A stretch of DNA of 64,000 nt from Comamonas sp. (GTDB lineage Bacteria; Pseudomonadota; Gammaproteobacteria; Burkholderiales; Burkholderiaceae_C). Location of the stretch: the NCBI GenBank assembly GCA_031277805.1, contig JAITLR010000015.1:37667-101666 (forward strand), read 5' to 3'. The notes beneath the pieces were generated by a model. The model was not told the DNA's origin, searched no databases, and was given only the letters and a program-made list of their open reading frames with translations. Positions 16,420 through 24,672 of the stretch are shown here, in pieces. The position numbers and the translations under genes are program-made. Every line of letters begins with the position of its first letter. The stretch's first letter is position 1.

Positions 16420-17734
16420 GGCGTACTCCCGCAGCGTTGCTTGCGTGCTGCAGCACGGAACGATAGCGGGCCAGCTTGGGGGTGTGCGGCACCATGCCCA
16501 TGGTGGTCCAGCGCTCCAGATCATCACCATCGGGCTGTGGCAGCAGTTCGTGGCGATACAACTCCTGCATGGCAATCACGCTGTCGATGATGCCGGTGAC
16601 TTCGGTGATCGAGGTGATGCGCCGCTTGCCATTGGGCAGACGGCTGATCTGCACAATGAAGTCCAGCGCATTGGCGATCTGGCGGCGCAAGCTGACTTCG
16701 CTGCCTTGAAAGCCGGCAAAGCCCGCCAGCATTTCCATGCGATGCAGGCATTCGCGCGGCGAGCTGGCGTGGATGGTCGCCATGGAGCCGTCATGGCCGG
16801 TATTCATGGCTTGCAACATCTCCAGCACCTCGGCACCGCGCACCTCACCCACCACAATGCGGTCCGGGCGCATGCGCAGGCTGTTACGCAACAGATCTCG
16901 AATCGACACCACACCAGCGCCCTCGAAGCCACCAGGGCGGCTTTCCATGCGCACCACATGCGGGTGCGGTAGAGTCAGCTCGGCCGTGTCTTCAATGGTC
17001 ACCACACGCTCATTGGCCGGAATAAAACCTGCAATCGCATTGAGCATGGAGGTCTTGCCGCAGCTGGTACCACCGCTGATGAGGATGTTGCAGCGCTCGC
17101 GCACGGCCAGCTCCAGGAGACGGGCCATCCCTTCATCCATGGTGCCGAACTCCACCAGATCCTGTACACGCAGCGGGTCATTGCGGAACTTGCGGATGGA
17201 CACTGCGGGTCCATCGAGCGACAGGGGCTCGATCACCACATTGATGCGCCCACCGTCAGGCAGACGTGCATCCACCATGGGCGTGGATTCATCCAGACGA
17301 CGCCCTAGCGGAGAGATGATGCGACGAACGATACGCAGCACATGGGCGTTATCGGTGAAGTGCAGTGTTTCCTGCTGCAGAACACCCTTGCGTGAGACAA
17401 ATACGCGCTGGTAACCATTGATCAGAATATCTTCGACTTCTGGGTCTGCCATCAGATCATCGAGCGGACCCAGCCCTGACAGCTCCTTGTTCAGTGCCTG
17501 GGCAATCCACTGCACTTCTTCATCATTGACGGGGAAGCGCTGCTGGCGCACGAATTGATCCAGCTCCTGCTGCACAAACTGACGCACACGGCCTGCAGAC
17601 CACTTGGCAAAGACTGCCCCCAGTTCTTCCACCCTGGTGAGCAAATGCTCATGCGCCACGTTCTTGATCAGCAGTAGTTGCTTGGAATCAGAAAAATCGT
17701 TGCTCTTTTCAGCAAACACGATATCCATGCTCAT
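16412..17734 (-). CDS. tadA: TadA/CpaF-type pilus assembly ATPase
   Basis: A cytosolic secretion ATPase of 440 residues that powers Flp pilus assembly. The N-terminal domain includes LGPLDDLMADPEVEDILINGYQRVFV, and LPDGGRINVVIEPLSLDGPAVSIRKF follows. Walker A is GGTSCGKTS (residues 221-229, often GGTGSGKTT in relatives). The Asp box is RVVTIEDTAELTL, and the His/Walker B block is MRPDRIVVGEVRGAEVLEMLQAMNTGHDGSMATIHA. ATG 17734 overlaps the tadZ stop (ATGA), so it is preferred over a further-upstream start. Confidence 0.94.
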   Translation of the reverse strand: MSMDIVFAEKSNDFSDSKQLLLIKNVAHEHLLTRVEELGAVFAKWSAGRVRQFVQQELDQFVRQQRFPVNDEEVQWIAQALNKELSGLGPLDDLMADPEVEDILINGYQRVFVSRKGVLQQETLHFTDNAHVLRIVRRIISPLGRRLDESTPMVDARLPDGGRINVVIEPLSLDGPAVSIRKFRNDPLRVQDLVEFGTMDEGMARLLELAVRERCNILISGGTSCGKTSMLNAIAGFIPANERVVTIEDTAELTLPHPHVVRMESRPGGFEGAGVVSIRDLLRNSLRMRPDRIVVGEVRGAEVLEMLQAMNTGHDGSMATIHASSPRECLHRMEMLAGFAGFQGSEVSLRRQIANALDFIVQISRLPNGKRRITSITEVTGIIDSVIAMQELYRHELLPQPDGDDLERWTTMGMVPHTPKLARYRSVLQHASNAAGVRHG

Positions 17735-19089
17735 TCGCCTCTCCTCAGGCGCTTGGCCCACTGACTCAGAATCCCCGGTGATGGCACGGCAGGTGCTGGC
17801 ATCGCCACCGGCTCACCCAACAAGGCGCGCGCCATGCTGCGCACGGATGTGACATAGGGGTCACCACGCAAGATTTGCGACAGCAACTGCCCCGAGCTGG
17901 CCGCAGACAGCAAGGCGGTACCGCGGTCTGGCACCACATGCAAAAGTTCCAGATTCAACCGCTGAGCTACCTCCTTGGCCGGCAAGCCGGCCTGAGCATT
18001 GAAGCGATTGAGTACCAGCTTGAGCATGCTGCGCTCTATCCCCTTGGACTCCAGCTCCCTAAGCATCTGCGCGGTGGAAACAATACCGCCCAGGGACTGA
18101 TCGCAGACCACCCAGGCCTGGCCGCACTCGCGAATCACAGGCACCAGAAATTCAGCCTGAGCCATCCCTCCCAGATCAATGACCTGCGCCTTGAGCAAGC
18201 TCTTGAAAGTGCGTATCACATTGGCTGCTGCCGTAGGGCTGACCTCTCGCAGCAAACCCAGATCCGCAGGCCATGCCAGCGCGGCCGTGCCCGTTGAATG
18301 CTTTTCCACCGCAGAGTCCAGCAAAGTGGCATCGAGCCTGCGCAGGTTCTGCACCGCATCCACAAAGCTGTAGCTGCCGGTGACGTTCAGATAAAGCAGC
18401 CCGTCGCGAGCTGGCAGCCCGAGATCCAGCAATGCAGCATGAGCAGACTTTTCATGAAGTTGCTGGCTTGGGCCGGGCTTGCGGGCCACATGATGACGGC
18501 GCCCTGCACCACGTACATCGTGGCCCTGCATTTCCTGCAGCATGACGGCCAGATGCACAGCCAGTGTCGTCACCCCCATGCCCACGCGACCACCCAGCAA
18601 GGGAACGGCCAAACTGGTACCGTCCATCGTCACCGCCGTCGATACTGGCGCAGCAGCGGAGACGACAGGCGCCTGCAATTGGCGCTTGAAGGCTGTTCGA
18701 GCTTCGACCTCACTGCCATCCCAGTTGACGAACTCAGTCACCCCGCAGTGCAAAGCAGCCAGCATGGAAGCAGCATCTGCCGCCGACCCAGCCCCCATCA
18801 ACACCACTCCGGGCCAGCCATTACGCAGATCTGCCGCAAGCAGGGCCGCAGCCTCCGTCATGGGTGCCGAAAAATCCACCATCACCACACCCAGGCCGGA
18901 CTCGGAGAGGTAAGCCCCAAGCTGCTCCAGATCCAGCGCGGCAGGCACGACTTCAGCATCATCCCCCAAAGCCCCCGCCAACCAGAATGCATGCACCGAT
19001 GATTGAGTCGCCAGCACCACCCGCACAGGTCCTCCAGAACTATCTGTCTGCGCCGCTTTCAAGTGTGAAGAGTCCATGCGCATGGCCAT
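17731..19089 (-). CDS. tadZ: TadZ/CpaE-like atypical ParA ATPase
   Basis: A 452-residue protein expected to localise the pilus machine at the pole. An N-terminal receiver-like domain (residues about 20-135) lacks a clear phosphorylation signature. A MinD/ParA-like domain follows. The Walker A position reads GGRVGMGVTTLA, without the usual invariant lysine, as reported for some TadZ proteins. Residues about 187-220 (MQGHDVRGAGRRHHVARKPG region) form an odd basic insertion before the ALLDLGLPARDG Walker-B-like strand. DLGGMAQAEFLVPV and VLNRFNAQAGLPAKEVAQRL match the C-terminal half of ParA proteins. The start Met at 19089 is close to two other Mets. Confidence 0.85.
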   Translation of the reverse strand: MAMRMDSSHLKAAQTDSSGGPVRVVLATQSSVHAFWLAGALGDDAEVVPAALDLEQLGAYLSESGLGVVMVDFSAPMTEAAALLAADLRNGWPGVVLMGAGSAADAASMLAALHCGVTEFVNWDGSEVEARTAFKRQLQAPVVSAAAPVSTAVTMDGTSLAVPLLGGRVGMGVTTLAVHLAVMLQEMQGHDVRGAGRRHHVARKPGPSQQLHEKSAHAALLDLGLPARDGLLYLNVTGSYSFVDAVQNLRRLDATLLDSAVEKHSTGTAALAWPADLGLLREVSPTAAANVIRTFKSLLKAQVIDLGGMAQAEFLVPVIRECGQAWVVCDQSLGGIVSTAQMLRELESKGIERSMLKLVLNRFNAQAGLPAKEVAQRLNLELLHVVPDRGTALLSAASSGQLLSQILRGDPYVTSVRSMARALLGEPVAMPAPAVPSPGILSQWAKRLRRGE

Positions 19090-19104
19090 ACCTCACTGCC
19101 TTTC

Positions 19105-20466
19105 TCAGCGCGAAAATCCCGGTGCCACGCCGCGTGACAAACCGCCCGCCAACCATTGGCTCCAGACAGCGCCATCGCGCTGCTCCGTGCGGCCAGGCAG
19201 CAACGGCTCCACATTCACATCGCGTGCCAGCGGCTTGACCAAACGCGGAGTGACGACGATGGCAATCTCTTTTTCTTTCTGGCTATATTCCTGGCGCTTG
19301 AACAGCACACCCAGAACAGGAAGGTCACCCAGAAGCGGCACCTTATCGGTGTTGGAAGAGGTGGTTCGGCTCACCAGACCGCCAATTACAAAGCTTTCGC
19401 CATCACCCAGCTCCACCGTTGTATCCGCACGACGGGTGGAGATGGCGGGGACGGCAACGGCGTTGAGCGTCACCGTGTTGGCGTAATCCAGTTCGCTCGC
19501 TTCCGGCGCAACCTTCAACACGATCCGATCGTTGGACAACACAGTCGGAGAAACGGTCAAGCCAATGCCATAAGGCTTGTACTGAATGGCAACCATGCCC
19601 GTACCCGCAGGAACTGGAACGGGCACTTCCCCACCAGACAGAAAGTTGGCACTCTGCCCAGACAACGCCACCAACGTTGGCGCAGCCAGCACACGGGCGA
19701 GACCGTTGCCCTCCAGCACACCCAAGTTGAGTCCCACTCCTGCTTTATCAAATTGCATCAACAAATTGAAGGCAGAGGTGAGCGGCGAAGCAATTGAGGT
19801 ATCGCTGGAGCTGCTGCCGTTTTTGTAAGCCCCCTTGCTCAAGATACCAAAGCTGAAACCATGGCTGTTGGCACTGGTGCTGAAAATATTGATACCGACG
19901 TTCTTCAGCAAGGTCTTGTTGAACTCCACCACCTTTACATCGACCTGCACCACATTGCTTTTAAGCTGAACGCTGGACAGGTCCACGGTCTTGATCTTGT
20001 CACCAGTCTGCGCATTGGCCAGTTCGTTGGAGAACTGCTGCTCGATCAGGCTGCTGGACCTGGCCGTACGCAACTCCACACGTTGCTGCACATTGAGCCA
20101 ATAAGTTCTGGCCTGTGTCTCGCCGCGCGGCCAGACCATAAAGCTGGTGGAGCCAGGCTTGAGCGGGCTGAGCAAGATCTTGGCCGCATGCCCTTTACCT
20201 ACGCGCTTGATATGCACACCCGCCACCGTATCGTCAGCGATGGCAATTCGCTCCACGCCCGAAGGCAGATCCAACTCATGCTGAGCCCCCATGACCAGCT
20301 TGATCTCCGTCGCTCCTGCGGGATGAGCTGCTGCATTTTCTGCAGCAGGTATCGCTGTTTGTGTTTGGGCTACAGCCCCAAAAAGCATCAAAGAAATGCT
20401 GCAGGCCAGCGGCAGCTTCACCAGAGAGGTCGTACGGCCAGAGATAAAGAACGTCTTGTTTTTCAT
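19105..20466 (-). CDS. rcpA: RcpA/CpaC outer-membrane secretin of the tad system
   Basis: A 453-residue secretin forming the outer-membrane channel for the Flp pilus. Signal peptide near residues 10-35 (LPLACSISLMLFGAVAQTQ). A BON/secretin N-domain (GVERIAIADDTVAGVHIKRVGKG, WPRGETQARTYWLNVQQ) precedes the secretin core: VQVDVKVVEFNKTLLKNVGINI, LAAPTLVALSGQSANFLSGGEVPVPVP, VVTPRLVKPL. ATG 20466 opens the signal peptide, two bases from the cpaB stop. An upstream in-frame Met at 20577 lies inside cpaB and lacks a signal-peptide start. Confidence 0.92.
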   Translation of the reverse strand: MKNKTFFISGRTTSLVKLPLACSISLMLFGAVAQTQTAIPAAENAAAHPAGATEIKLVMGAQHELDLPSGVERIAIADDTVAGVHIKRVGKGHAAKILLSPLKPGSTSFMVWPRGETQARTYWLNVQQRVELRTARSSSLIEQQFSNELANAQTGDKIKTVDLSSVQLKSNVVQVDVKVVEFNKTLLKNVGINIFSTSANSHGFSFGILSKGAYKNGSSSSDTSIASPLTSAFNLLMQFDKAGVGLNLGVLEGNGLARVLAAPTLVALSGQSANFLSGGEVPVPVPAGTGMVAIQYKPYGIGLTVSPTVLSNDRIVLKVAPEASELDYANTVTLNAVAVPAISTRRADTTVELGDGESFVIGGLVSRTTSSNTDKVPLLGDLPVLGVLFKRQEYSQKEKEIAIVVTPRLVKPLARDVNVEPLLPGRTEQRDGAVWSQWLAGGLSRGVAPGFSR

Positions 20467-20467
20467 A

Positions 20468-21466
20468 TCAGTACCGCACGGTTTGGGTATTGGCACCACG
20501 CACAAATTCCACGGCCAAAGAGGAGTCCGAAGATGCAGTGCGAACCCGGGGAACTGCAGGCTTGGCAGGGCCGACATTCACGGGAGCCCCAGGCCTGGCG
20601 CCCAGGTTGCTGCGGTTCAGGCCAGCAACACCCGCCAGCGTGCTCATTGCCACACCCGCCTGCGCTACATCGGCCCCCTCAAGCGGGATATTTGCTGCAG
20701 TCCCCTTGGGCAGCGATACCGCAAGCACACCAGGCAGCGGAGAAAATTTCTCCATATCCGGCTCGCTGGTATCCGCAGGATTACGCAATGCCAACAGCAA
20801 GCTGCCGTTGGATCCCCCCAGTGCAAGCCGGCTGACCTCTTCCACCGGAACCGAGAGCACGGCCGTGCGTGCGCTTTCAGGACTGCCGCCCTGCGGCTTT
20901 CCATCCGCCTTCTCCTGGCCGCTAGTCAGAGAATCCACCGATGCCGCACCGTAGGCCAGAACACGCTTGCGCGAAAGTAGCAAGCGCGCCTGGCTCTGGT
21001 CAATTTCATTGCCATCGCGGCGCAGCACAAAGAACACATCGACAAAATCGCCAGGGCGAATGCGATTGCCTGCCCCCACGCTTTCATCCACCTTGACTGC
21101 CACTGCACGCTCACCCTCCGGCACCTTCAGTGCCAGACCCGTGACCAGCTGACCTTTGAGAATAGGAGCGCCCTTGGGTATATCGACGGCGGGCACAGAA
21201 CCCGCAGCGGCAGGTACATCGTCATAAGCTCCATCGGGGCGAGAGGACAGACCCGCCAGTTGCAGGTCTTCTGCCTTGATCGGTTGACCGGCAAGCAGTG
21301 GCTGTGCGGCTACCACGACATTGATGGTCGAGGCCGCCTTTCCATCGCCTGCGGCAACCTTCACTTGAGGAGCTGGCGGTGCTTTGGCCAGCATCCAGCC
21401 ATAAACACCCAAAGCAAGTGCTATGGCCAGCAAAACCCCGACTGCAATTTTGGCGATATTGACCAT
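20468..21466 (-). CDS. cpaB: CpaB/RcpC Flp pilus assembly protein
   Basis: A 332-residue membrane-anchored periplasmic protein with an N-terminal transmembrane helix (IAVGVLLAIALALGVYGWML). A SAF domain follows (VVVAAQPLLAGQPIKAEDLQLAGL, VPAVDIPKGAPILKGQLV), then the RcpC-type block EGERAVAVKVDESVGAGNRIRPGDFVDVFFVL. CpaB/RcpC proteins associate with the secretin and are thought to bind peptidoglycan. ATG 21466 has GGGAGGGT seven bases upstream. The C-terminal 60 residues are a low-complexity tail. Confidence 0.92.
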   Translation of the reverse strand: MVNIAKIAVGVLLAIALALGVYGWMLAKAPPAPQVKVAAGDGKAASTINVVVAAQPLLAGQPIKAEDLQLAGLSSRPDGAYDDVPAAAGSVPAVDIPKGAPILKGQLVTGLALKVPEGERAVAVKVDESVGAGNRIRPGDFVDVFFVLRRDGNEIDQSQARLLLSRKRVLAYGAASVDSLTSGQEKADGKPQGGSPESARTAVLSVPVEEVSRLALGGSNGSLLLALRNPADTSEPDMEKFSPLPGVLAVSLPKGTAANIPLEGADVAQAGVAMSTLAGVAGLNRSNLGARPGAPVNVGPAKPAVPRVRTASSDSSLAVEFVRGANTQTVRY

Positions 21467-21522
21467 CTCACCCTCCCTTTTGATACCAAGCTTTTTTGAA
21501 GCCCGGATTTATTGCTCTTTAC

Positions 21523-22020
21523 TCAGTCAATCAAATTGATCTGTGCCACAGCCTGCCCTTGCAGAGTCTTTGGAGTGGGCAAGCCCATCAGAGGCCCCAA
21601 TAGCTTCGGAACCAGTGGCGCTTTGTCATAGTCATAAGTCACCAGAACTTTGATGCAGGTAACACCGTTCAAAGACGAGCACAACGTCTTATCCGCAGTG
21701 ACCTGGGTCGTGGTAATTCCGCTGGCACATGTACCTGAGGCACTTCCACCCCCCCCCCCATTTTTTTTGAGCCAGACAAGTACCTTATTGGACATATCGC
21801 AGGCTGCGGCAATACGCAGAGATTGGCGTGTGGCCTCGTCTTTCCCGCTTTGATAGCGTACTGCGGCACGCGCACCCTCAGAAGCCGCCAAGGTAATGGT
21901 TTGCTGCGCCGCAAAAATCAAACCATAGGTAACCACTGCATAAAAAATCAAAAAGAAAATTGGAAAGATGATGGCAAATTCAATGGCTGCTGCGCCTTTT
22001 TGTTTTCTTTGAATTTTCAT
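21523..22020 (-). CDS. tadE: TadE-like minor pseudopilin with homopolymer tracts
   Basis: A 165-residue TadE-like protein. The N-terminus QKGAAAIEFAIIFPIFFLIFYAVVTYGLIFAAQQTITLAASEGAR has the Gly/Glu5-type prepilin processing and transmembrane pattern; processing would occur in KG-AAAIEF. The periplasmic part has several Cys residues. The codons at 21749-21768 read A8-T-G11 on the coding strand and produce KKNGGGGG. Gain or loss of one base would frameshift the protein after about 90 residues, making this a slippage-prone switch candidate. AAGGAGG lies upstream of the ATG. Base composition is AT-richer than downstream tad genes. Confidence 0.88.
   Translation of the reverse strand: MKIQRKQKGAAAIEFAIIFPIFFLIFYAVVTYGLIFAAQQTITLAASEGARAAVRYQSGKDEATRQSLRIAAACDMSNKVLVWLKKNGGGGGSASGTCASGITTTQVTADKTLCSSLNGVTCIKVLVTYDYDKAPLVPKLLGPLMGLPTPKTLQGQAVAQINLID
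21749..21768 (-). repeat. G11 and A8 homopolymer tracts inside tadE
   Basis: Eleven C on the plus strand (21749-21759), then A, then eight T (21761-21768). In the present sequence the tadE frame is open, that is, in the ON state. Confidence 0.9.
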
Positions 22021-22031
22021 ACACCCTCCTT

Positions 22032-22514
22032 TCAGCGATTTCTGTAGAGCCCCAATACAATAACTGTTGCCAAGCTCATGTAAGTCACATAAGGAATGAA
22101 TTTCCTATTGCTTTCTTCTTTTCCATCTCTCATGTTTGAGGTCGCCACAAAAAAATACTTCAATGTACTTCGAGAAAATAATCCATGAATCACAGAAAAT
22201 AGGCAACTCAAGGCCCATATTGGAAGAATCAGCTTCCAACCCACCCACATTCCTAGTGCGGCTCCAAATTTAACGTCCCCTGCGCCCATCATCTTAAAAA
22301 TAAAGAAAATTAAAAGTACAATAAATGTAAAAATACCGCCAAGAACGCCATCGATAATTTTAATGCTCACTGGATGCAATTCTGGATAGATAAACAGCGA
22401 TATCAGGGCCATTATTCCACCCAAAATCACAAACCAGTTAAAGCATTTTCTATAGAGTAAGTCACATACCCCTGCACCAACTATCCAAAGCAAGAAAATC
22501 AGCCCCATTTTCAT
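22032..22514 (-). CDS. tadV: Tad-type prepilin peptidase
   Basis: A 160-residue integral membrane aspartic peptidase (CpaA/TadV type) that processes Flp pilin and TadE-like pseudopilins. It has four to six hydrophobic segments, the first catalytic Asp in AGVCDLLYRKCFNWFVI and the second in the GAGDVKFGAALGMW motif. This single-domain enzyme lacks the methylase domain, as usual for TadV. The gene is strikingly AT-rich compared with tadZ-tadC. It lies between the flp pilin gene and tadE in the operon. Confidence 0.93.
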   Translation of the reverse strand: MKMGLIFLLWIVGAGVCDLLYRKCFNWFVILGGIMALISLFIYPELHPVSIKIIDGVLGGIFTFIVLLIFFIFKMMGAGDVKFGAALGMWVGWKLILPIWALSCLFSVIHGLFSRSTLKYFFVATSNMRDGKEESNRKFIPYVTYMSLATVIVLGLYRNR

Positions 22515-22520
22515 TGGAAT

Positions 22521-22697
22521 TTATGGTGTCGGAGCCTTTAGTGCATCCCATATCTTTGTGAATACTGTTTTCAATTCAGTTCCAATACCGGTCAAGGCGG
22601 TTAGCAATCCCACCGCAATCAGCCCCGCAATCAGCCCATATTCAATAGCCGTTGCACCTTCTTCATCGCGCCAGAATTTAATGATTTGGTCTTTCAT
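22521..22697 (-). CDS. flp: Flp type IVb pilin
   Basis: A 58-residue Flp prepilin, the major pilus subunit. The leader KDQIIKFWRDEEG is followed by the cleavage and hydrophobic segment ATAIEYGLIAGLIAVGLLTA with the Glu5-Tyr6 pair characteristic of Flp pilins. The ATG at 22697 has AAGGAG seven bases upstream; an in-frame ATG at 22715 would place that site within the coding sequence. It is the first gene of the operon and probably the most abundant product. Confidence 0.94.
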   Translation of the reverse strand: MKDQIIKFWRDEEGATAIEYGLIAGLIAVGLLTALTGIGTELKTVFTKIWDALKAPTP

Positions 22698-23117
22698 GAT
22701 CAGCTCCTTCAGCATTCGGGTTTAGGAATCGCTATGGCTTTTTGGGACCACTGCGGAATTGATCTTACGTATTCGATACAATTTGAAATATTTGAAATAA
22801 CTATCAACAATACGTGCGAATAGCTTTCAGCTAGCCACATCATCCAATCGGCATCTATAGAATAAATATATGTCTTTTAAAAACAATCACTTAGAAATTT
22901 GATTGATATCGCAATTATTTCTAAAACACCAATTCACTGAGTTACCCACCATTTGGTTGACAAAATAATCATTCTTTTCTTACAAATTGATAGATTTAGT
23001 CCTACGGCAATGGATCGGGGAAACCCTTGATTTGAAATTGCAGATGCAAAAAAGGCCTGCACCGAGCAAGCCTTTTTGAAACATAAGGAACAGTGATTGG
23101 CTGCCTGAATCAATCCG
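22698..23117. promoter_or_regulatory. AT-rich tad operon promoter region
   Basis: No gene is seen here. The region is very AT-rich, unlike most of the window, and contains the flp ribosome-binding site at its edge. The tad promoter must lie here, but several A/T-rich hexamers compete and no single -35/-10 pair is convincing. The AT richness would suit silencing by an H-NS-like protein; that is inference. Confidence 0.5.
23048..23077. terminator. Bidirectional intrinsic terminator 3' of XRE gene
   Basis: AAAAAAGGC and GCCTTTTT pair around a loop of about 13 nt. It lies 40 bp past the XRE gene stop (minus strand) and upstream of the tad promoter, insulating the two units. Confidence 0.7.
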
Positions 23118-23432
23118 TCATTGCAGCGCCTTGACGAGCTTGAGTGCAATATCTCTGAGAGGAAGATCCAGATTTCTATAACTCTCCAGCAGACGCTGTT
23201 CATCGCTGGGCAAAGCTGAGGCGTCGCTCTGTAGCCCTGCCATCAGTTCCAGCGCGGTCGTTTCCAAGGCAACCGCCAAACGAGACAAGGTGTCGTTTTT
23301 CAGGGTACGTATCGCACCCGATTCAATTTGCGAGATAGCAGATGCCGTGATCTCCGCCATCTGCGCCAGCCGCCCCTGGCTCAGCCCCAATTCCCGCCGC
23401 CGTGCGCGGATGCGCTCGCCCAAATCTGTCAT
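23118..23432 (-). CDS. XRE-family HTH regulator
   Basis: A 104-residue protein with a Cro/CI-type helix-turn-helix at residues 5-60 (GERIRARRRELGLSQGRLAQMAEITASAISQIESG) and a short C-terminal helix pair (SDEQRLLESYRNLDLPLRDIALKLVKAL). It is probably a DNA-binding dimer. Its target is unknown; it lies immediately upstream of and in the same direction as the tad operon, but a terminator separates them. Confidence 0.88.
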   Translation of the reverse strand: MTDLGERIRARRRELGLSQGRLAQMAEITASAISQIESGAIRTLKNDTLSRLAVALETTALELMAGLQSDASALPSDEQRLLESYRNLDLPLRDIALKLVKALQ

Positions 23433-23508
23433 CTAACCCACTAACTCAAACTATTGCCGCGCGACATACGGCTTTCAACAGCCGCTGAAGATCTGCTCGC
23501 AAGAAAAA

Positions 23509-23530
23509 GCCGCCCAATTGCAAGGGCGGC
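23509..23530 (-). terminator. Terminator for the YecA/SEC-C gene
   Basis: GCCGCCC and GGGCGGC form a 7-bp stem with an 8-nt loop; on the minus strand it is followed by CTTTTTCTT. It lies downstream of the SEC-C gene stop. Confidence 0.75.
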
Positions 23531-23610
23531 CAATGAAAACTTTCTAGAGCGCAGCCTTGTCAGCGTCACAAAATTCAGGGGCAGCCAGCAAAGGCCGCCC
23601 TGCAGCAATG

Positions 23611-23653
23611 CTGCCGCCCCCTCGGGGGAAGCGGCGCAGCTGCTCAGGGGGGG
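23611..23653 (-). repeat. GC-rich palindromic REP-like element, copy 1
   Basis: Contains CCCCCTCGGGGG and a terminal run of G, eight bases past the stop of the YecA/SEC-C gene. Related to the elements at 52662 and 50170. Confidence 0.6.
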
Positions 23654-23661
23654 GAGCTAAA

Positions 23662-24510
23662 TCAAGCTCCGTGGCACTTCTTGAACTTCTTGCCGCTGCC
23701 GCAGTGGCAAGGATCGTTGCGGCCTGGTTGCTCACCCTTGACGATGGTTTCCTGGCGGGGGCCCATGCTCTTCCACAGGCGGTGCAGGTCATAGACGGCC
23801 CAGATGGCTTCGCCGAAGGCGTCCACGCGCTCCTGGCTTGTCGATGCGGGGCCTGCTTCGTCATACAGGTTCAGAGCGGGGGTATCTGTATCGTCTTCGG
23901 TCAGATTGACGATGAACTCCATGGCCGCATCCAGCCACTGAGCTGCTTCCTTGTCGCGGGGAGCGGCCCATTCCTCGGCCCAGTTTTCCACCACGAACAT
24001 GAAGCCTAGCGCCCAGACTTGCGAGAACGAAGGCACTTCTTCGTCAGTCAGCTCGGCCTGCTCCGCTTCGGGCAGCATGGCAATGGCGCCACGGGTGTCC
24101 AGAGCTTCAGGCTGGAAGGCCATGTCATCAGCCAGGGACTTGACTTCCGTGTCCAGTTGTTCGCGCACTTCGTTCATGCGCAGCTCGAACAGTTCCATGA
24201 AGCGGGCCTGCTGGGCTTCGTCCTTGAAGGCTTCCAGCTTGGGCAGAGGTTGACCCTCAGCCACTTGCAGCGCTTCGCCGTCGCCCAGCAGCATGGGCAT
24301 GTATTCAGCGGCTTCTATGGGGCGACGTGTGCAGACCAGAGCGGTCAGAAAACCGTCGCAGAACTCCCACTGGGGGATTTCGTCGCCACGGGTACGCAGC
24401 TCGTCCAGCAGCGCATCCAGCTCTTCCAGCTGTTCGTTGCTCAGTGCGCCCTGGGGCATGTCGGAGAGGGCCGCATCTTCGGTCGCGGGAATGCTTGTTG
24501 GGTCTTGCAT
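23662..24510 (-). CDS. YecA/UPF0149 family protein with SEC-C zinc motif
   Basis: A 282-residue acidic protein. The N-terminal UPF0149/YecA-like region ([31 protein letters not shown], followed by EYMPMLLGD) is followed by a mainly helical, Glu-rich middle. A C-terminal SEC-C motif ([21 protein letters not shown], with Cys-X-Cys and Cys-His zinc ligands) closes the protein. SEC-C motifs also occur in SecA and can bind ribosomes or SecB, but the role of YecA proteins is unclear. Cytosolic. It is divergent from the glutamate-synthase-like gene. Confidence 0.88.
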   Translation of the reverse strand: MQDPTSIPATEDAALSDMPQGALSNEQLEELDALLDELRTRGDEIPQWEFCDGFLTALVCTRRPIEAAEYMPMLLGDGEALQVAEGQPLPKLEAFKDEAQQARFMELFELRMNEVREQLDTEVKSLADDMAFQPEALDTRGAIAMLPEAEQAELTDEEVPSFSQVWALGFMFVVENWAEEWAAPRDKEAAQWLDAAMEFIVNLTEDDTDTPALNLYDEAGPASTSQERVDAFGEAIWAVYDLHRLWKSMGPRQETIVKGEQPGRNDPCHCGSGKKFKKCHGA

Positions 24511-24672
24511 GGGGAAAGGCTTCTATGATGGCCCGGACTGTTTTTCATCACTATCGAAGTGCAGGGCCGATGATGGAACGCGGGAGACTGTTACATCCAG
24601 TCAGGATGCTCCCGTACTGGGCGGAATTTTAGCGGGCCACCATCAACATACCCTGCCAGGGGAGTATCCGCA

